Counted from the stretch's first letter, positions 1 through 9,537 are shown. The stretch: 64,000 bases of DNA from Nitrospira sp. (GCA_030653545.1 JAURZE010000026.1:186001-250000); one strand, 5' to 3'. Notes: generated by a model not told the origin, from the letters alone. Program-made: numbers and translations.

Positions 1-1
1 C

Positions 2-154
2 GAATCAGGACGACTGGAACAGATGCGGCGCCGATGGATCGAGGACGCATATGCCTATCCACGACGGGCATCGACGGAAGGGCTCCCGTTCGACGTGCAA
101 AAGATGCCGGCTCACTATGCCCAGGGAGCCTGCCGGGTATCGTCGCCACACTGA
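2..154 (+). CDS. 3' end of an unidentified gene (partial)
   Basis: An open frame enters from the left edge of the window and stops at a TGA at 152-154, giving about 50 codons that end in ...CRVSSPH. Codon use resembles the neighbouring genes, and it ends 19 bp before the next ATG, as expected for an upstream operon member. It is too short for a family to be named. It could also be a chance open frame. Confidence 0.4.
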   Translation, partial: ESGRLEQMRRRWIEDAYAYPRRASTEGLPFDVQKMPAHYAQGACRVSSPH

Positions 155-173
155 CCGAGACAAAGGAGATCGT

Positions 174-935
174 ATGGTCCACCGCCCATGGCTCTCACTC
201 ATCACTCTGGCAATAGTTGTTGGAATCGCGCCCGTTCAGGCTTCCCCGCCTGAGCAGCTCCGCGCTGAGGCGGAAGAGACCGCGCGGCTCCTGGCAAAAC
301 TGCTCCAAGCCGGCCGCCTGGTGATCGAACAGAATCAGGCCCTGATCGACGATGTCCACAAAGGAGACAAAGGCTTTACCCCGGAAGTGTTTGAACGGCA
401 GATGTACGAGGTCTTTCGACAACGGACCGGGATCGACCTGAGCGCGCCTGCAGCAAAAACGTCGTTGGCCGTGCCGCCTCTCGCGCGCACGCTCCTGCCG
501 GCCTTGATCGAAGCCGGAAAAGACGTCGTCCGCGAGGCACAGGTCGTCATCAACCAGCGCGGAATCGGCTACAAGAATTTCATTCCTGCCACGTTCGGCA
601 GCCAAGCGGCGGCGCGCTTTTCCAAACGGTCCCAAGTCCAACTGAAACAAACGGCGATCCAACCGCGCAATCCCAAGAATGAGCCGGATGAATACGAATC
701 GTCCGTCCTCCGCTGGTTGTCCGGACGACCGAATGGGGAAGCCTATGTCAGCGAATTGACCGAATCGGGTGGAACCTTACGGGTCATGATGCCGATCTAT
801 TACCAGCGCGAATGCCTCGCCTGCCACGGCGCCCCAAAAGGAGAATGGGATATTTCAGGCTACCCCAAAGAGGGTGCCCAGGAGGGAGACCTGGCTGGCG
901 CCATCAGTGTCAAAATCCCTCTGCGAACCGAGTGA
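174..935 (+). CDS. DUF3365 (Tll0287-like) exported haem-binding protein
   Basis: The 253-residue protein starts with a hydrophobic signal peptide (about residues 1-22, cleavage near VQAS). Near the C-terminus it carries a single C-x2-C-H haem c motif (CLACHG), placed as in DUF3365/Tll0287-like proteins. These are periplasmic c-type haem proteins, some with a PAS-like sensing fold. I chose the ATG at 174 because AAGGAGAT lies just upstream and the signal peptide follows directly; an in-frame ATG at 51 would put about 40 hydrophilic residues before it. The role is probably redox or small-ligand sensing in the periplasm; the exact ligand cannot be read from the sequence. Confidence 0.8.
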   Translation: MVHRPWLSLITLAIVVGIAPVQASPPEQLRAEAEETARLLAKLLQAGRLVIEQNQALIDDVHKGDKGFTPEVFERQMYEVFRQRTGIDLSAPAAKTSLAVPPLARTLLPALIEAGKDVVREAQVVINQRGIGYKNFIPATFGSQAAARFSKRSQVQLKQTAIQPRNPKNEPDEYESSVLRWLSGRPNGEAYVSELTESGGTLRVMMPIYYQRECLACHGAPKGEWDISGYPKEGAQEGDLAGAISVKIPLRTE

Positions 936-1011
936 ACGCGCCCGCAGCTCTTCACCATGGATCTCTCCCGCATGCTGCCGAACAAAGAAGCGGTGCGCTC
1001 GCCGCTTGCGC

Positions 1012-1329
1012 CTACGGATTCGGCGCGACGAACACGAGGACTTTCAAGCGCTGATCCGTGTGATTCTTTACTCCATGCTCTTCTCCAGCCGGCGCCATCG
1101 TCCCTTGTCCAGGCCCCAGCACCTGCTTCTCTGAACCAACCTGAAAAGTCCCCTGCCCCTCGAGAACGAGATAGACCTTGTCTTGCTCGCCATGGATGTG
1201 GCCCTTCTGTTCCTGCCCCGGCTCAAAACAGTAGATGTCGCAGAAGAACCGCTCCGTCTGAAACATATTGTTCTTCTTCATCTTCTCTTGACTAAACTGC
1301 TGATACTCCGAGATATTAACGACCTTCAT
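1012..1329 (-). CDS. small single-domain cupin protein
   Basis: This 105-residue protein is one conserved beta-barrel cupin. Motif 1 includes the metal-binding G-H-I-H-G-E and motif 2 includes P-A-G-E-E-H-G-V, so the usual two His, Glu and third His ligands are present. It is the last gene of a tight minus-strand trio, 20 bp after the HdrB-like gene. Small cupins of this kind are metal-binding proteins or dioxygenase-like enzymes, and no substrate can be assigned here. Confidence 0.8.
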   Translation of the reverse strand: MKVVNISEYQQFSQEKMKKNNMFQTERFFCDIYCFEPGQEQKGHIHGEQDKVYLVLEGQGTFQVGSEKQVLGPGQGTMAPAGEEHGVKNHTDQRLKVLVFVAPNP

Positions 1330-1349
1330 AATTCTGCGATCCTCCTGAT

Positions 1350-2246
1350 CTAAGAATGACGGACGGACTGATTGATGCGCCTGACGATCGAATCGACCGG
1401 GATCAAATGACGCGCAAGACCTAACTCCTTGGCAGGTATCCCCATCGCCAGACCAAGGAGCTGGGGCAAGTGGAGAATGGGAAGACTGAGCTGTGCATTC
1501 ACCGCCTGCCCCGCGCGATCCTGATAGATATCCAGGCTCATATGACAGAGCGGGCAGGGCGTTACCATGCAGTCGGCCCCTTGCTCCTTGGCCTCTTTCA
1601 TATTGGCTCCGGACATCGCCATCGCCACCGCTTCCTTTTCAAGAATGATCGGGAACCCGCAGCACTTGGTGCGCCCGGCATAGGCCACCGCCTCCCCGCC
1701 CAACGCACGAATCACCTGCTCGAGAGACGACGGGTTTTCCGGATCGTCAAAACCGAGATCCCAGGAGGGCCGGAGAATATAACAGCCATAGAACGGCGCA
1801 ATGCGCAGCCCCTGCAAAGATGTCACGACCTGCGCGCCAAGCTGGCGCAGCCCGATCTCACGCACGATAATCCACAGCAGATGTTTGACCTGAATCGTCC
1901 CGCGATAGGCGATGCCGTCCGGCTCCAACACACGATTGATTCGATCGAGTAATCCCGGCTCGCTCTTCAATCGCTTGTTCGCCGCCGCCATGACGCCCTG
2001 ACACGTCCCGCAAATGGTCATGATATCGAGACCCAGGCTTTCGGCCTGAGCGAAGTTCCGCGCATTCAACGCCAAGGCGACATCCGGCTCCGCCTCCGTC
2101 ACCACCCCGGCCCCGCAGCAAGACGACGCCGCAAGCTCGACCACGTCAATGCCAAGCCGGCCGACGATCGCCATCGTCGATTGATACAGTTCCGGCGTCG
2201 CACCTTTCGCCGCACAGCCGGGGTATAGCGCAAATCTCAATGCCAT
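1350..2246 (-). CDS. HdrB-like CCG-domain iron-sulfur protein (possible SdhE-type subunit)
   Basis: The 298-residue protein contains two cysteine-rich CCG domains (C-x30ish-CC-x30ish-C-x2-C). The first has YPGC, SCCGAG and CGTC; the second has YGCY, KCCGFP and CPLC. This is the layout of heterodisulfide reductase subunit B and of the SdhE subunit of type E succinate dehydrogenases, in which CCG domains replace the haem b membrane anchor. A succinate dehydrogenase iron-sulfur subunit with type E features lies at 10037-11002, so a functional partnership is plausible. That link is inference; a general Hdr-like electron-transfer role is the alternative. It sits 19 bp after the coiled-coil gene. 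Confidence 0.85.
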   Translation of the reverse strand: MALRFALYPGCAAKGATPELYQSTMAIVGRLGIDVVELAASSCCGAGVVTEAEPDVALALNARNFAQAESLGLDIMTICGTCQGVMAAANKRLKSEPGLLDRINRVLEPDGIAYRGTIQVKHLLWIIVREIGLRQLGAQVVTSLQGLRIAPFYGCYILRPSWDLGFDDPENPSSLEQVIRALGGEAVAYAGRTKCCGFPIILEKEAVAMAMSGANMKEAKEQGADCMVTPCPLCHMSLDIYQDRAGQAVNAQLSLPILHLPQLLGLAMGIPAKELGLARHLIPVDSIVRRINQSVRHS

Positions 2247-2265
2247 CGCAGATCCATGTCCACCC

Positions 2266-2697
2266 TTACTGCAGCTTCGAGCGCAGCCGTTGAAACGACT
2301 GATTCATCTCTTCGATCGCAGAATGCACGCCCGCCCTCATTTCATTCCACTTTGCATCGGTGGCCGACTTGAGTCCATCGAGCTGTTGCTTGACGGCCTC
2401 CTTCTTCACCTCCAGCTCACGAATCGACTTCTGCAGTTCCGTCCTGGCCGAGGCCGAGGCCTTGTCGGCCTTTCCCTGTAGCGCCGCCATCTGCTGCTGG
2501 ATTGACTCGAGCTCTTCCTGAGCCTTCCGCTGAAAGGCCTCTTTCTGTTGAGCCGTATACTGGGCCGTCGCCTCAATCGTCTCACGAGCTTCTTTGGCAA
2601 TCGTGCCGGGTGTCACCGGCTGTTCCCCTGCTTCCACACCCACTGAGATGAGTCCGCCCCATAGACCCAACAAACCGATAATCCATCGGTATTTCAT
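2266..2697 (-). CDS. exported coiled-coil protein of unknown function
   Basis: The 143-residue protein has an N-terminal signal peptide (about residues 1-23, ...GVEAG). The remainder is almost entirely charged heptad-rich alpha-helix (Q/E/K/A-rich, residues 35-140), so a periplasmic coiled coil is likely. There are no catalytic motifs. It is the first gene of the minus-strand trio with the HdrB-like and cupin genes and is divergent from the HDOD gene, so the promoter should lie in 2698-2870. Confidence 0.7.
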   Translation of the reverse strand: MKYRWIIGLLGLWGGLISVGVEAGEQPVTPGTIAKEARETIEATAQYTAQQKEAFQRKAQEELESIQQQMAALQGKADKASASARTELQKSIRELEVKKEAVKQQLDGLKSATDAKWNEMRAGVHSAIEEMNQSFQRLRSKLQ

Positions 2698-2872
2698 AGA
2701 CCTATCTCCCTTGCTCGTCCGAATGAACGCGGAATCTCACCGACAGTATAGTCAGGCCTCCGTGAACTTGTCACGCCGGGCGCCCTCTCGCTCAACTTTT
2801 CCGAGGAACCAACCGACAAAGACACGTCACAAGCTCACACCGTCGACAAACAACAGGAGCGCCAGAACACCA

Positions 2873-3733
2873 ATGGCCCCCGATACTCAAATTTCTGCCG
2901 CCACCGAAAAGCTGGAACAGGCTCTGGTTAAGAAGCTCGAGGCAGGAGAAGTCGAACTCCCGCTCTTGCCTCAAGTGGCCAGCCAAGTCATGGCCCTGGC
3001 CGCCGACGCGACGGCCGATGCCGCCAAGCTGTCATCGCTGATCCATCAAGATCAAGCTTTGGCCGCCCACGTCCTGCGCATTGCCAATTCGCCTGCCTAT
3101 ATGCCGCGCAGCCCGGTCGTCTCGCTCCAGCACGCCGTGGCCATGCTCGGCATCAATCTGCTTTCTGAAATTGCCTTTACGGCCTCGTTGAAGAACGGGG
3201 CATTCCAAGTTCCAGGCCACGAAGATCACGTGAAGCTGCTCTGGCGGCACTCACTGGCCAGCGGCGCCTTTGGCAAAGAGGTCGCCCGCATGCGGCGGGT
3301 CAATGTCGAAACCGCGTACCTCTGTGGACTCTTGCACGGAATCGGCAAGCCGGTCGTGCTTCGGACGGTGGCGAATCTTGCCAAAGACCTCAAACTCTCG
3401 GCCGATAGAGCCGTGATGCAGCAGCTACTCGACGGCTACCACACCCGCGTCGGCACTGTGATTGCCGACAAATGGGGGCTGCCCAAACAAGTGGCCGAAG
3501 CCATTGCGTGCTACCAGGAATATGATCACGCCACTTCCTTCAGGCAGGACTGCCTGCTCACCTGCGTCGCAGACCGTCTGGCGACACACCTCCTTGAACC
3601 GGAGACGCTCCCCGAAGAAGAATTGCGCGAGCATCCGGTCTTCGCCGATCTCAACCTCTACCCCAACGATATCGACCAGCTGCTGGCCGGTAAAGAGAAG
3701 GCGTTGGCCTTGGTCAATGCAATGAACCTATGA
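2873..3733 (+). CDS. HDOD domain signalling protein
   Basis: The 286-residue protein is mostly one HDOD domain (about residues 20-220): ELPLLPQVASQVMAL, the I-H-Q-D-Q-A-L-A segment, and a downstream L-C-G-L-L-H-G-I-G-K helix. HDOD proteins are HD-fold regulators that usually lack full phosphodiesterase activity. I chose the ATG at 2873 because AGGAG lies 13 bases upstream and the upstream in-frame sequence is low-complexity and weakly coding; ATG 2723 is an alternative. Its stop overlaps the start of the next gene by 4 bp (ATGA), so translation is probably coupled to the transhydrogenase. Confidence 0.85.
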   Translation: MAPDTQISAATEKLEQALVKKLEAGEVELPLLPQVASQVMALAADATADAAKLSSLIHQDQALAAHVLRIANSPAYMPRSPVVSLQHAVAMLGINLLSEIAFTASLKNGAFQVPGHEDHVKLLWRHSLASGAFGKEVARMRRVNVETAYLCGLLHGIGKPVVLRTVANLAKDLKLSADRAVMQQLLDGYHTRVGTVIADKWGLPKQVAEAIACYQEYDHATSFRQDCLLTCVADRLATHLLEPETLPEEELREHPVFADLNLYPNDIDQLLAGKEKALALVNAMNL

Positions 3734-5145
3734 GCGCACCAATAGCCTTCGACATCGTCATCATCGGAGCCGGCCCCGCCGGGCAAAAAGCCGCCATTCA
3801 AGGCGCGAAATCCGGCAAGCGCGTGGCGCTGCTGGAGCGCGAACGGGGTATCGGCGGCAGCTGCGTCTACCGCGGCACCATTCCCAGCAAGACCTTGCGG
3901 GAGAGCGCCCTGCACCTCGACCGCCTGCGCCGAGCCAGCGCGGCGTTTGAATTCAGCTTGAAGCCGGACGCGGAAATCTCGTCGCTGCTCAGCCGCCTGG
4001 AAGAAGTCGTCCAGACGCACGACACCTATATGAGCAAACAACTGCGGCGGAACGGCATCTCGCTGTTTCACGGCCGCGCGCGTTTTCTCAATGACCGAAC
4101 CATAGAAATGCAAACCGTGGACGGCGCCCGTCAACACTTTACGGCCGACCATTTCGTCATCGCCACCGGTTCGCGCCCGCGCAATCCTCAAGAGATCCCC
4201 GTCGATCATGAACATATCCTCGACAGCGACTCCCTCTTGTCGATGATCTACCTCCCGCGGTCTCTGGCGATTATTGGCGGAGGCGTCATCGGGTGCGAGT
4301 ACGCCTCGATCTTCGCCCTCCTCGGCGTTGAAGTGACCCTGATCGACCGCGCCAAAGCGCCGCTGCAATTCATGGATCAGGAACTCGTGGCGCAGTTCGT
4401 CGCCAGTTTTGAGCAGCACGGCGGACACTACCTCGGCGGACAATCGATTCAAAGTGTGCAATGGGATGGCGCCACCCATGTGGTGACGCTGCTTGGCGAT
4501 GGCCAGATCATCAAGAGCGAGAAAATGCTCGTGGCGCTGGGCAGACAGGCGAATGTGGAAGATCTCAACCTGGGCGCCGCCGGGCTTGAAGTGAATGGGA
4601 AGGGCAGCCTCTCGGTGAACCAATTCTGCCAGACGACCGCGCCACACATCTACGCCGTCGGCGACATGGTCGGTGCCCCGGCCCTCGCGTCAAAAGCAAT
4701 GGAGCAGGGCCGCCGCGCAGTACGCCATGCCCTCAACCTCCCCATCGGCGATGCCGCATCGACCATTCCGATTGGTGTCTATACGATTCCTGAAATGGCC
4801 AGTATCGGCCTGGATGAAAAGATGGCCAGCGAACGATTTCGGAATCCCCTCGTCGGCCGGGCCAAGTTCGAAGAAGTCGCCCGCGCACAAATCTCGGGAG
4901 CCGGTCACGGGCTCCTGAAAATGATCGCCGATCCCAGCGGCGAACGATTGCTGGGGATTCAGGTCGTCGGAGATTCCGCCACAGAACTGGTGCACATTGG
5001 CCAGATGGCCCTGCAGCAAGGCGCGCTGGTCGAATCCTTTATCGACAACGTCTTCAACTTCCCCACCTACGCCGAAGCCTATCGCGTTGCCGCGCTGGAT
5101 ATCCTCGGCCAGGTCGCCAAACGCCAAACCGCAGCAGCGGCATAG
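3730..5145 (+). CDS. sthA: soluble pyridine nucleotide transhydrogenase
   Basis: This 471-residue flavoprotein has the FAD-binding G-A-G-P-A-G signature at residues 13-18, a NAD-binding G-G-G-V-I-G-C-E segment near 180, and the C-terminal pyridine nucleotide-disulfide oxidoreductase dimerisation domain. The redox motif reads GGSCVYRGTIPSK: the second cysteine of the usual CxxxxC pair is replaced, as in SthA (CxxxxT) and unlike lipoamide dehydrogenase. The predicted reaction is reversible hydride transfer between NADH and NADP+ in the cytoplasm. It is translationally coupled to the HDOD gene. Confidence 0.85.
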   Translation: MSAPIAFDIVIIGAGPAGQKAAIQGAKSGKRVALLERERGIGGSCVYRGTIPSKTLRESALHLDRLRRASAAFEFSLKPDAEISSLLSRLEEVVQTHDTYMSKQLRRNGISLFHGRARFLNDRTIEMQTVDGARQHFTADHFVIATGSRPRNPQEIPVDHEHILDSDSLLSMIYLPRSLAIIGGGVIGCEYASIFALLGVEVTLIDRAKAPLQFMDQELVAQFVASFEQHGGHYLGGQSIQSVQWDGATHVVTLLGDGQIIKSEKMLVALGRQANVEDLNLGAAGLEVNGKGSLSVNQFCQTTAPHIYAVGDMVGAPALASKAMEQGRRAVRHALNLPIGDAASTIPIGVYTIPEMASIGLDEKMASERFRNPLVGRAKFEEVARAQISGAGHGLLKMIADPSGERLLGIQVVGDSATELVHIGQMALQQGALVESFIDNVFNFPTYAEAYRVAALDILGQVAKRQTAAAA

Positions 5146-5233
5146 TCTCCCCGCCCTTTGACCCCGCGCGTCTTTTTCGTATAGGCTGCTCCTGACGATC
5201 GACACTCCCGTCGATGCCGGGTAGGGACAGTCT

Positions 5234-6931
5234 ATGAATCGATCCGACCGCCGCCGACAGGAATCCCGCCAGGCCAAGACCGGCTCCGTGTCCGACAGTT
5301 TCGCCGTTTATACGCTACTCGACCAAGGGAAACGCCATCACCAGGCTGGCCAATTGGCCGAGGCTGAGCGAAACTATCAACTGGCCCTGAATATGGTGCC
5401 GGGCCACCCTGAAGCGCTCCACCTCTTAGGATTGCTGGCCTACCGCGTCGGCAGCTACGAGCAAGCCATCGAGCTCATCACCCACGCCATCGAGGGCACA
5501 CCCAATTCCCCTTTGTACTGGTTCAACCTGGGCGTCGTCACCCAGCGTGCGGGAAAATCCGAAGAGGCCATCCGTGCCTATGAGCGGGCCATCACCCTCA
5601 ATCCCAAATACGTCGACGCCCTCATCAATCTCGGCAACGTCCTGAAAGACCAGCATCGCCTTGTCGCCGCAGTCGAAACCTATCGCAAAGCCCTGACCCT
5701 GAACCCGGCCCACGCCGACACCCACAACAACCTCGGCGTCGCACTCAAAGAGCAGAATGCCCTCCGGGATGCGATCGTCTCCTATCGCGAAGCCATCCGG
5801 CTGAAACCCGCGCACTTCGAAGCCTGGAACAATCTCGGCCTGGCGCTGATGGAAACCGGCGCAATCGATGACGCCCTCGCCTCATTCCAGCAGGCCTTGA
5901 CCATCGTGCCGGATTCATCGAAGACACTCTACAACCTGGGAATTGCGGCGATGTGGAACGGCGACCATGCCGGCGCCATGGCCCGCTTCTCCCAAGTGGC
6001 TAAGGCGAAGCACGATCACAACGGTCCGATTCAAGAGACCACCCTCTTCCGGTCGCGGCTGAAGCATGACGCCGAACAAACCCGACTGCTCATCGAGCGG
6101 GGCCGCCTCGATGCCTCGCACCGGAGTTATGTCGATGCGCTGGAGCGATTGGAAATTACGCTGGCCGCGACCTTCCCGACGCGCAACCGATGTCCCGTCG
6201 ATCCGGCTGCGCTCGCGGCGATTGCGCCGTCCTTCAATCAATTTCTCTATCGAGCCCCCTGCGAACGGCTGGTGGATGGCGCATTGAATCCGCAACTGGA
6301 TGTCCGGGCGATCGAAGCGCGCTACCTGGGGCAGCTGCCAGAAGTCACATTCATCGATCAACTGCTCAAGCCGGAGGCCCTGGCAGCCCTACGCACCTTT
6401 TGCTTGGAATCCACAATCTGGAAAAAGGACTACGAGAACGGCTACCTCGGGGCGTTTCTCGGCGATGGATTCGCCACACCCCTCCTGTTGCAAATTGCCG
6501 AAGAACTCCGTCGCGCGCTTCCCGGCATCTTCAAAGATCATCGACTGACCCAGGCCTGGGCCTTCAAGCAGGATAGCGCCAGACGCGGCCTCTCCATCCA
6601 TGCCGACGCCGCAGCCGTCAATGTCAACTTTTGGATTACACCGGATGAGGCGAACCTGGATCCTGAGAAAGGCGGGCTCGTGGTGTACAGCAAAGAAGCG
6701 CCGGCCGATTGGAACTTCGCCGCCTATAACAGCGAGCAGAACAAACCGAAGATTCTCGAATGGCTCACGCAAGCCGGCGCGCAGACGATCCGGGTGCCCT
6801 ATCGCGCCAACCGTGCGGTGGTCTTCAATTCAGATTTGTTTCATGAAACCGACGACGTGACCTTCCGTGACGACTACCTCAGCCGACGCATCAACATCAC
6901 GCTGCTTTACGGCTATCGACATCAGGCCTAA
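5234..6931 (+). CDS. TPR protein with C-terminal 2-oxoglutarate/Fe(II) oxygenase-like domain
   Basis: The 565-residue protein has about six TPR units (residues ~20-245, e.g. AWNNLGLAL, TLYNLGIAA), a linker, and a C-terminal domain (about 360-565) with the pattern of a double-stranded beta-helix dioxygenase. That pattern is H-x-D in LSIHADAA, a distal H in SDLFHETD, and a following RRINIT arginine that could bind 2-oxoglutarate. TPR-oxygenase fusions often hydroxylate proteins or modify glycans. The HxD...H...R assignment is mine from pattern reading. The gene is monocistronic and its 3' end overlaps the convergent downstream gene by 35 bp. Confidence 0.7.
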   Translation: MNRSDRRRQESRQAKTGSVSDSFAVYTLLDQGKRHHQAGQLAEAERNYQLALNMVPGHPEALHLLGLLAYRVGSYEQAIELITHAIEGTPNSPLYWFNLGVVTQRAGKSEEAIRAYERAITLNPKYVDALINLGNVLKDQHRLVAAVETYRKALTLNPAHADTHNNLGVALKEQNALRDAIVSYREAIRLKPAHFEAWNNLGLALMETGAIDDALASFQQALTIVPDSSKTLYNLGIAAMWNGDHAGAMARFSQVAKAKHDHNGPIQETTLFRSRLKHDAEQTRLLIERGRLDASHRSYVDALERLEITLAATFPTRNRCPVDPAALAAIAPSFNQFLYRAPCERLVDGALNPQLDVRAIEARYLGQLPEVTFIDQLLKPEALAALRTFCLESTIWKKDYENGYLGAFLGDGFATPLLLQIAEELRRALPGIFKDHRLTQAWAFKQDSARRGLSIHADAAAVNVNFWITPDEANLDPEKGGLVVYSKEAPADWNFAAYNSEQNKPKILEWLTQAGAQTIRVPYRANRAVVFNSDLFHETDDVTFRDDYLSRRINITLLYGYRHQA

Positions 6932-7616
6932 CCAAACCATCCCCGAACGGCCTCTCGCCATTCTGTGACGACGGCTGGGCGGTCATAGCCGCGGCCACCA
7001 CGGACTGAATCCGCTGCTGCATACGCGACGTCGCGAACCGCATCGCGAGACCGATGGCCGCAGCCAGGAACACGAACACCGGGACCATAATCCGGCCGAC
7101 TTGTTCAAGCCGCTCTTGCGGACTGCGCACAGCACCCTGTTGTCTCGCCCCCACAAAGGTGAGCCTGCCCCACGCAATCGTAGATCCCTTGTCCTGAATC
7201 GGCTCAATGACGGTGAGGCGCTCCTGACCAGGCGCCGGCTCGTCTCGAATCAGGACCTCCCGATTCTGCGCGCGGATGGCCGCCCAGTTCGCATCCTGAA
7301 TCTGCTGCCCTACATAGCCGGCATTGGACGCGGCAAATACCCGGTTGCCGTTATCGATTACCATCGCATCGGCAAGACCGTTGGTCCGCCAGGCCCCGGC
7401 CAGCGCCTCCTGCACTTTGGCCACATCCACGACCAGCGCTGCCGCACTGATGGATGAAAAGGCTCGGCTTACCATCAACGCTTCCTGCTGCGCGGCCTGA
7501 CTGACCTGCGCCTCCCGCTGCTGCCCTTGCGCCACGTCAGACCGTTTGAGCGTGTAATAGAGCAGGCCCCCGATAATCGCCGTCGCCAAGAGACTGACCA
7601 TGAGTGCACGAAGCAT
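6897..7616 (-). CDS. membrane-anchored extracytoplasmic sensor-like protein
   Basis: The 239-residue protein has one N-terminal membrane helix (about 4-22), a periplasmic segment of about 150 residues resembling the sensory part of a chemoreceptor or kinase (VIDNGNRVFAASNAGYVGQ is Cache-like), a second helix (about 178-198), and a short charged cytoplasmic tail. No HAMP, kinase or methyl-accepting domain follows, so it looks like a stand-alone sensor module. GGAGG lies 9 bases before the ATG. It overlaps the 3' end of the convergent TPR gene. Confidence 0.6.
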   Translation of the reverse strand: MLRALMVSLLATAIIGGLLYYTLKRSDVAQGQQREAQVSQAAQQEALMVSRAFSSISAAALVVDVAKVQEALAGAWRTNGLADAMVIDNGNRVFAASNAGYVGQQIQDANWAAIRAQNREVLIRDEPAPGQERLTVIEPIQDKGSTIAWGRLTFVGARQQGAVRSPQERLEQVGRIMVPVFVFLAAAIGLAMRFATSRMQQRIQSVVAAAMTAQPSSQNGERPFGDGLVRPDVDSRKAA

Positions 7617-7700
7617 CGGAGAGTACCTCCTCAGATAGTTGGACTTACGAAGGGCCGACAGGAAAGTTACCCTCGAGGCACGCGCTGAGGAAGGACAACC

Positions 7701-8051
7701 TCAGACGGCCTCATCCGATGTACCGGCACGCTGATAGGGCTCTAATTCGAGTTCTTTTACCACGTGCTGAAGTCGCGCCCATTCATCCGGCGTCAAACTG
7801 GCAAACTCCAGCCCGAAGCTGCGATCACGGCACCACCGGACAACCGCTTGCTTGACCTGAATCGGCGGCTCGTCGTCCGACACGTCGACGCGCAACAACA
7901 ACGTGGTACCGGGCTTCACCGCGGTTGCGCTGAACACGCAGCAGCCTCGGATGGAGAGATCGGTCAGGTTGCCGTCACCGGAAACAATGTTGGCGGAGCT
8001 GAAAGAGCTGCGAAACTGGACAGGAAAGCGAGGATGTTGCCGATGTTCCAC
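7701..8051 (-). CDS. PilZ domain protein (c-di-GMP receptor)
   Basis: The 116-residue protein is a single PilZ domain with both c-di-GMP-binding signatures: R-x3-R (RQHPR) at the extreme N-terminus and D-x-S-x2-G (DLSIRG) about 25 residues later. It starts with GTG, 7 bases after GAGG. Stand-alone PilZ proteins transmit cyclic di-GMP levels to motility, exopolysaccharide or secretion machinery. No target is evident next to it. Confidence 0.85.
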   Translation of the reverse strand: MEHRQHPRFPVQFRSSFSSANIVSGDGNLTDLSIRGCCVFSATAVKPGTTLLLRVDVSDDEPPIQVKQAVVRWCRDRSFGLEFASLTPDEWARLQHVVKELELEPYQRAGTSDEAV

Positions 8052-8085
8052 GGGGAGACCTCATAGCCTGAAAGCCTGAAGGTGT

Positions 8086-9537
8086 CTACCCCTTAATATT
8101 GCCAATAGGTCGGAGTTCCGCTACCTTTTTTGTAATTCCCGCACGCTCAACCGACTCCACTACTTCCGATATGTTTTTGTAGGCGAATCCGGCCTCTTCC
8201 GCGAGCCCGGACATCGACACCGCCTTCACGAGAATGCCCCGCTGCTTCATCTGCTGCTGGAGCTGCTCGCCGCGAATCGATTTCTTGGCCTGCGTCCTCG
8301 ACATCGTGCGTCCGGAGCCGTGCATGGTCGAACCAAAGGTCTCTTCCGAAGCCCTCGTCGTGCCCACCAGCAGATAGGATCCGGTTTCCATTGAGCCGCC
8401 GCAAATCACGGGCTGGCCGACTGACCGATAACAGGCCGGCAAATCCTGGCTACCCGGGCCGAACGCGCGCGTCGCCCCTTTTCGGTGCACGACCAACTCC
8501 CCTTCAGAGTACCGCTCCACTTTGGCAATGTTGTGGGCCACGTCATAGACCAGCTCCATGCCCAACTCTTCTCCCGACCGGCCGAAAACCGCGGCAAAGG
8601 CCTCGCGAATCTGATGCGTGATGACCTGCCGGTTGGCAAACGCCGTATTGGCGGCGCAGTTCATCGCCGCGAAATAGTCCTGGCCTTCCTCAGACAAGAA
8701 AGGCGCGCAGGCCAACTGCTGATCCTTGACCGTAATCCCATATCGCCGCATCGCCTTCTCGAAGGCTTTGAGATAGTCGCTGGCCACCTGGTGGCCGAAG
8801 CCGCGCGACCCGCAATGCACCATGATGACAATCTGATCCTGTCCGGTAATGCCGAAGGCTGTCGCCGTCTCCCGGTCGAAAATGCGGTCGTTCGAGACCA
8901 CTTGCACTTCAAGGTAGTGATTGCCGGAACCCAGCGTCCCCAGCTGGTTCATCCCGCGTCCCACCGCATGGTCGGTGACTTTGGACGGATCGGCGCCGGG
9001 CAGACACCCGCCTTGCTCGATCCGCTCCAGATCGCGATGCCAACCAAACCCTTGCTCGATGCACCATCGGGCGCCTTTGGTCATGACCCGATCGAAGGAC
9101 GACCGATCCATCGACACAAAGCCGCTCGCTCCGACACCTGCCGGGACGCGTCGAAAGAGTTCGGTCATCAGCTGCTCGAGTTTAGGCTGCACCTCCGCCA
9201 GCGTGAGGTCCGTGCGGATCAGCCTCATCCCGCAGTTGACGTCGTATCCCACCCCGCCGGGAGAAATGATTCCCGAACGCACATCGAACGCGGCCACTCC
9301 GCCGATCGGAAATCCATAGCCCCAATGGCCGTCCGGCATGCAGAGCGCATACCGGCGGATGCCGGGGAGACAGGCCACGTTCGTCACCTGCTCGAACACA
9401 CCGGTATCCATGGCCCGGAGAATAGACTCGGTCCCGTAGATACGGGCCGGCACCAGCATACCGGGCTTCTCCGTGACGGGAATCTCCCACACCTCGTCCG
9501 TAACTCGATTGACCTTCATCGTCGTGCTGAACTTCAT
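8086..9537 (-). CDS. rtcB: RNA ligase RtcB
   Basis: This 483-residue RtcB joins RNA 2',3'-cyclic phosphate or 3'-phosphate ends to 5'-OH ends, using GTP and Mn2+. Visible signatures are the Mn-binding DVNCG, the HCGSRGFGH segment, GSMETGSY, and STMHGSGR with the histidine that carries GMP. The length is normal for the family. It lies 55 bp downstream of an archease gene in the same orientation; archease activates RtcB turnover, so the pair forms a complete tRNA-splicing or RNA-repair unit. Confidence 0.95.
   Translation of the reverse strand: MKFSTTMKVNRVTDEVWEIPVTEKPGMLVPARIYGTESILRAMDTGVFEQVTNVACLPGIRRYALCMPDGHWGYGFPIGGVAAFDVRSGIISPGGVGYDVNCGMRLIRTDLTLAEVQPKLEQLMTELFRRVPAGVGASGFVSMDRSSFDRVMTKGARWCIEQGFGWHRDLERIEQGGCLPGADPSKVTDHAVGRGMNQLGTLGSGNHYLEVQVVSNDRIFDRETATAFGITGQDQIVIMVHCGSRGFGHQVASDYLKAFEKAMRRYGITVKDQQLACAPFLSEEGQDYFAAMNCAANTAFANRQVITHQIREAFAAVFGRSGEELGMELVYDVAHNIAKVERYSEGELVVHRKGATRAFGPGSQDLPACYRSVGQPVICGGSMETGSYLLVGTTRASEETFGSTMHGSGRTMSRTQAKKSIRGEQLQQQMKQRGILVKAVSMSGLAEEAGFAYKNISEVVESVERAGITKKVAELRPIGNIKG

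Noticed and set aside
3658-4647. 329-codon minus-strand frame
   Set aside because: It is antisense to sthA and lacks any motif.
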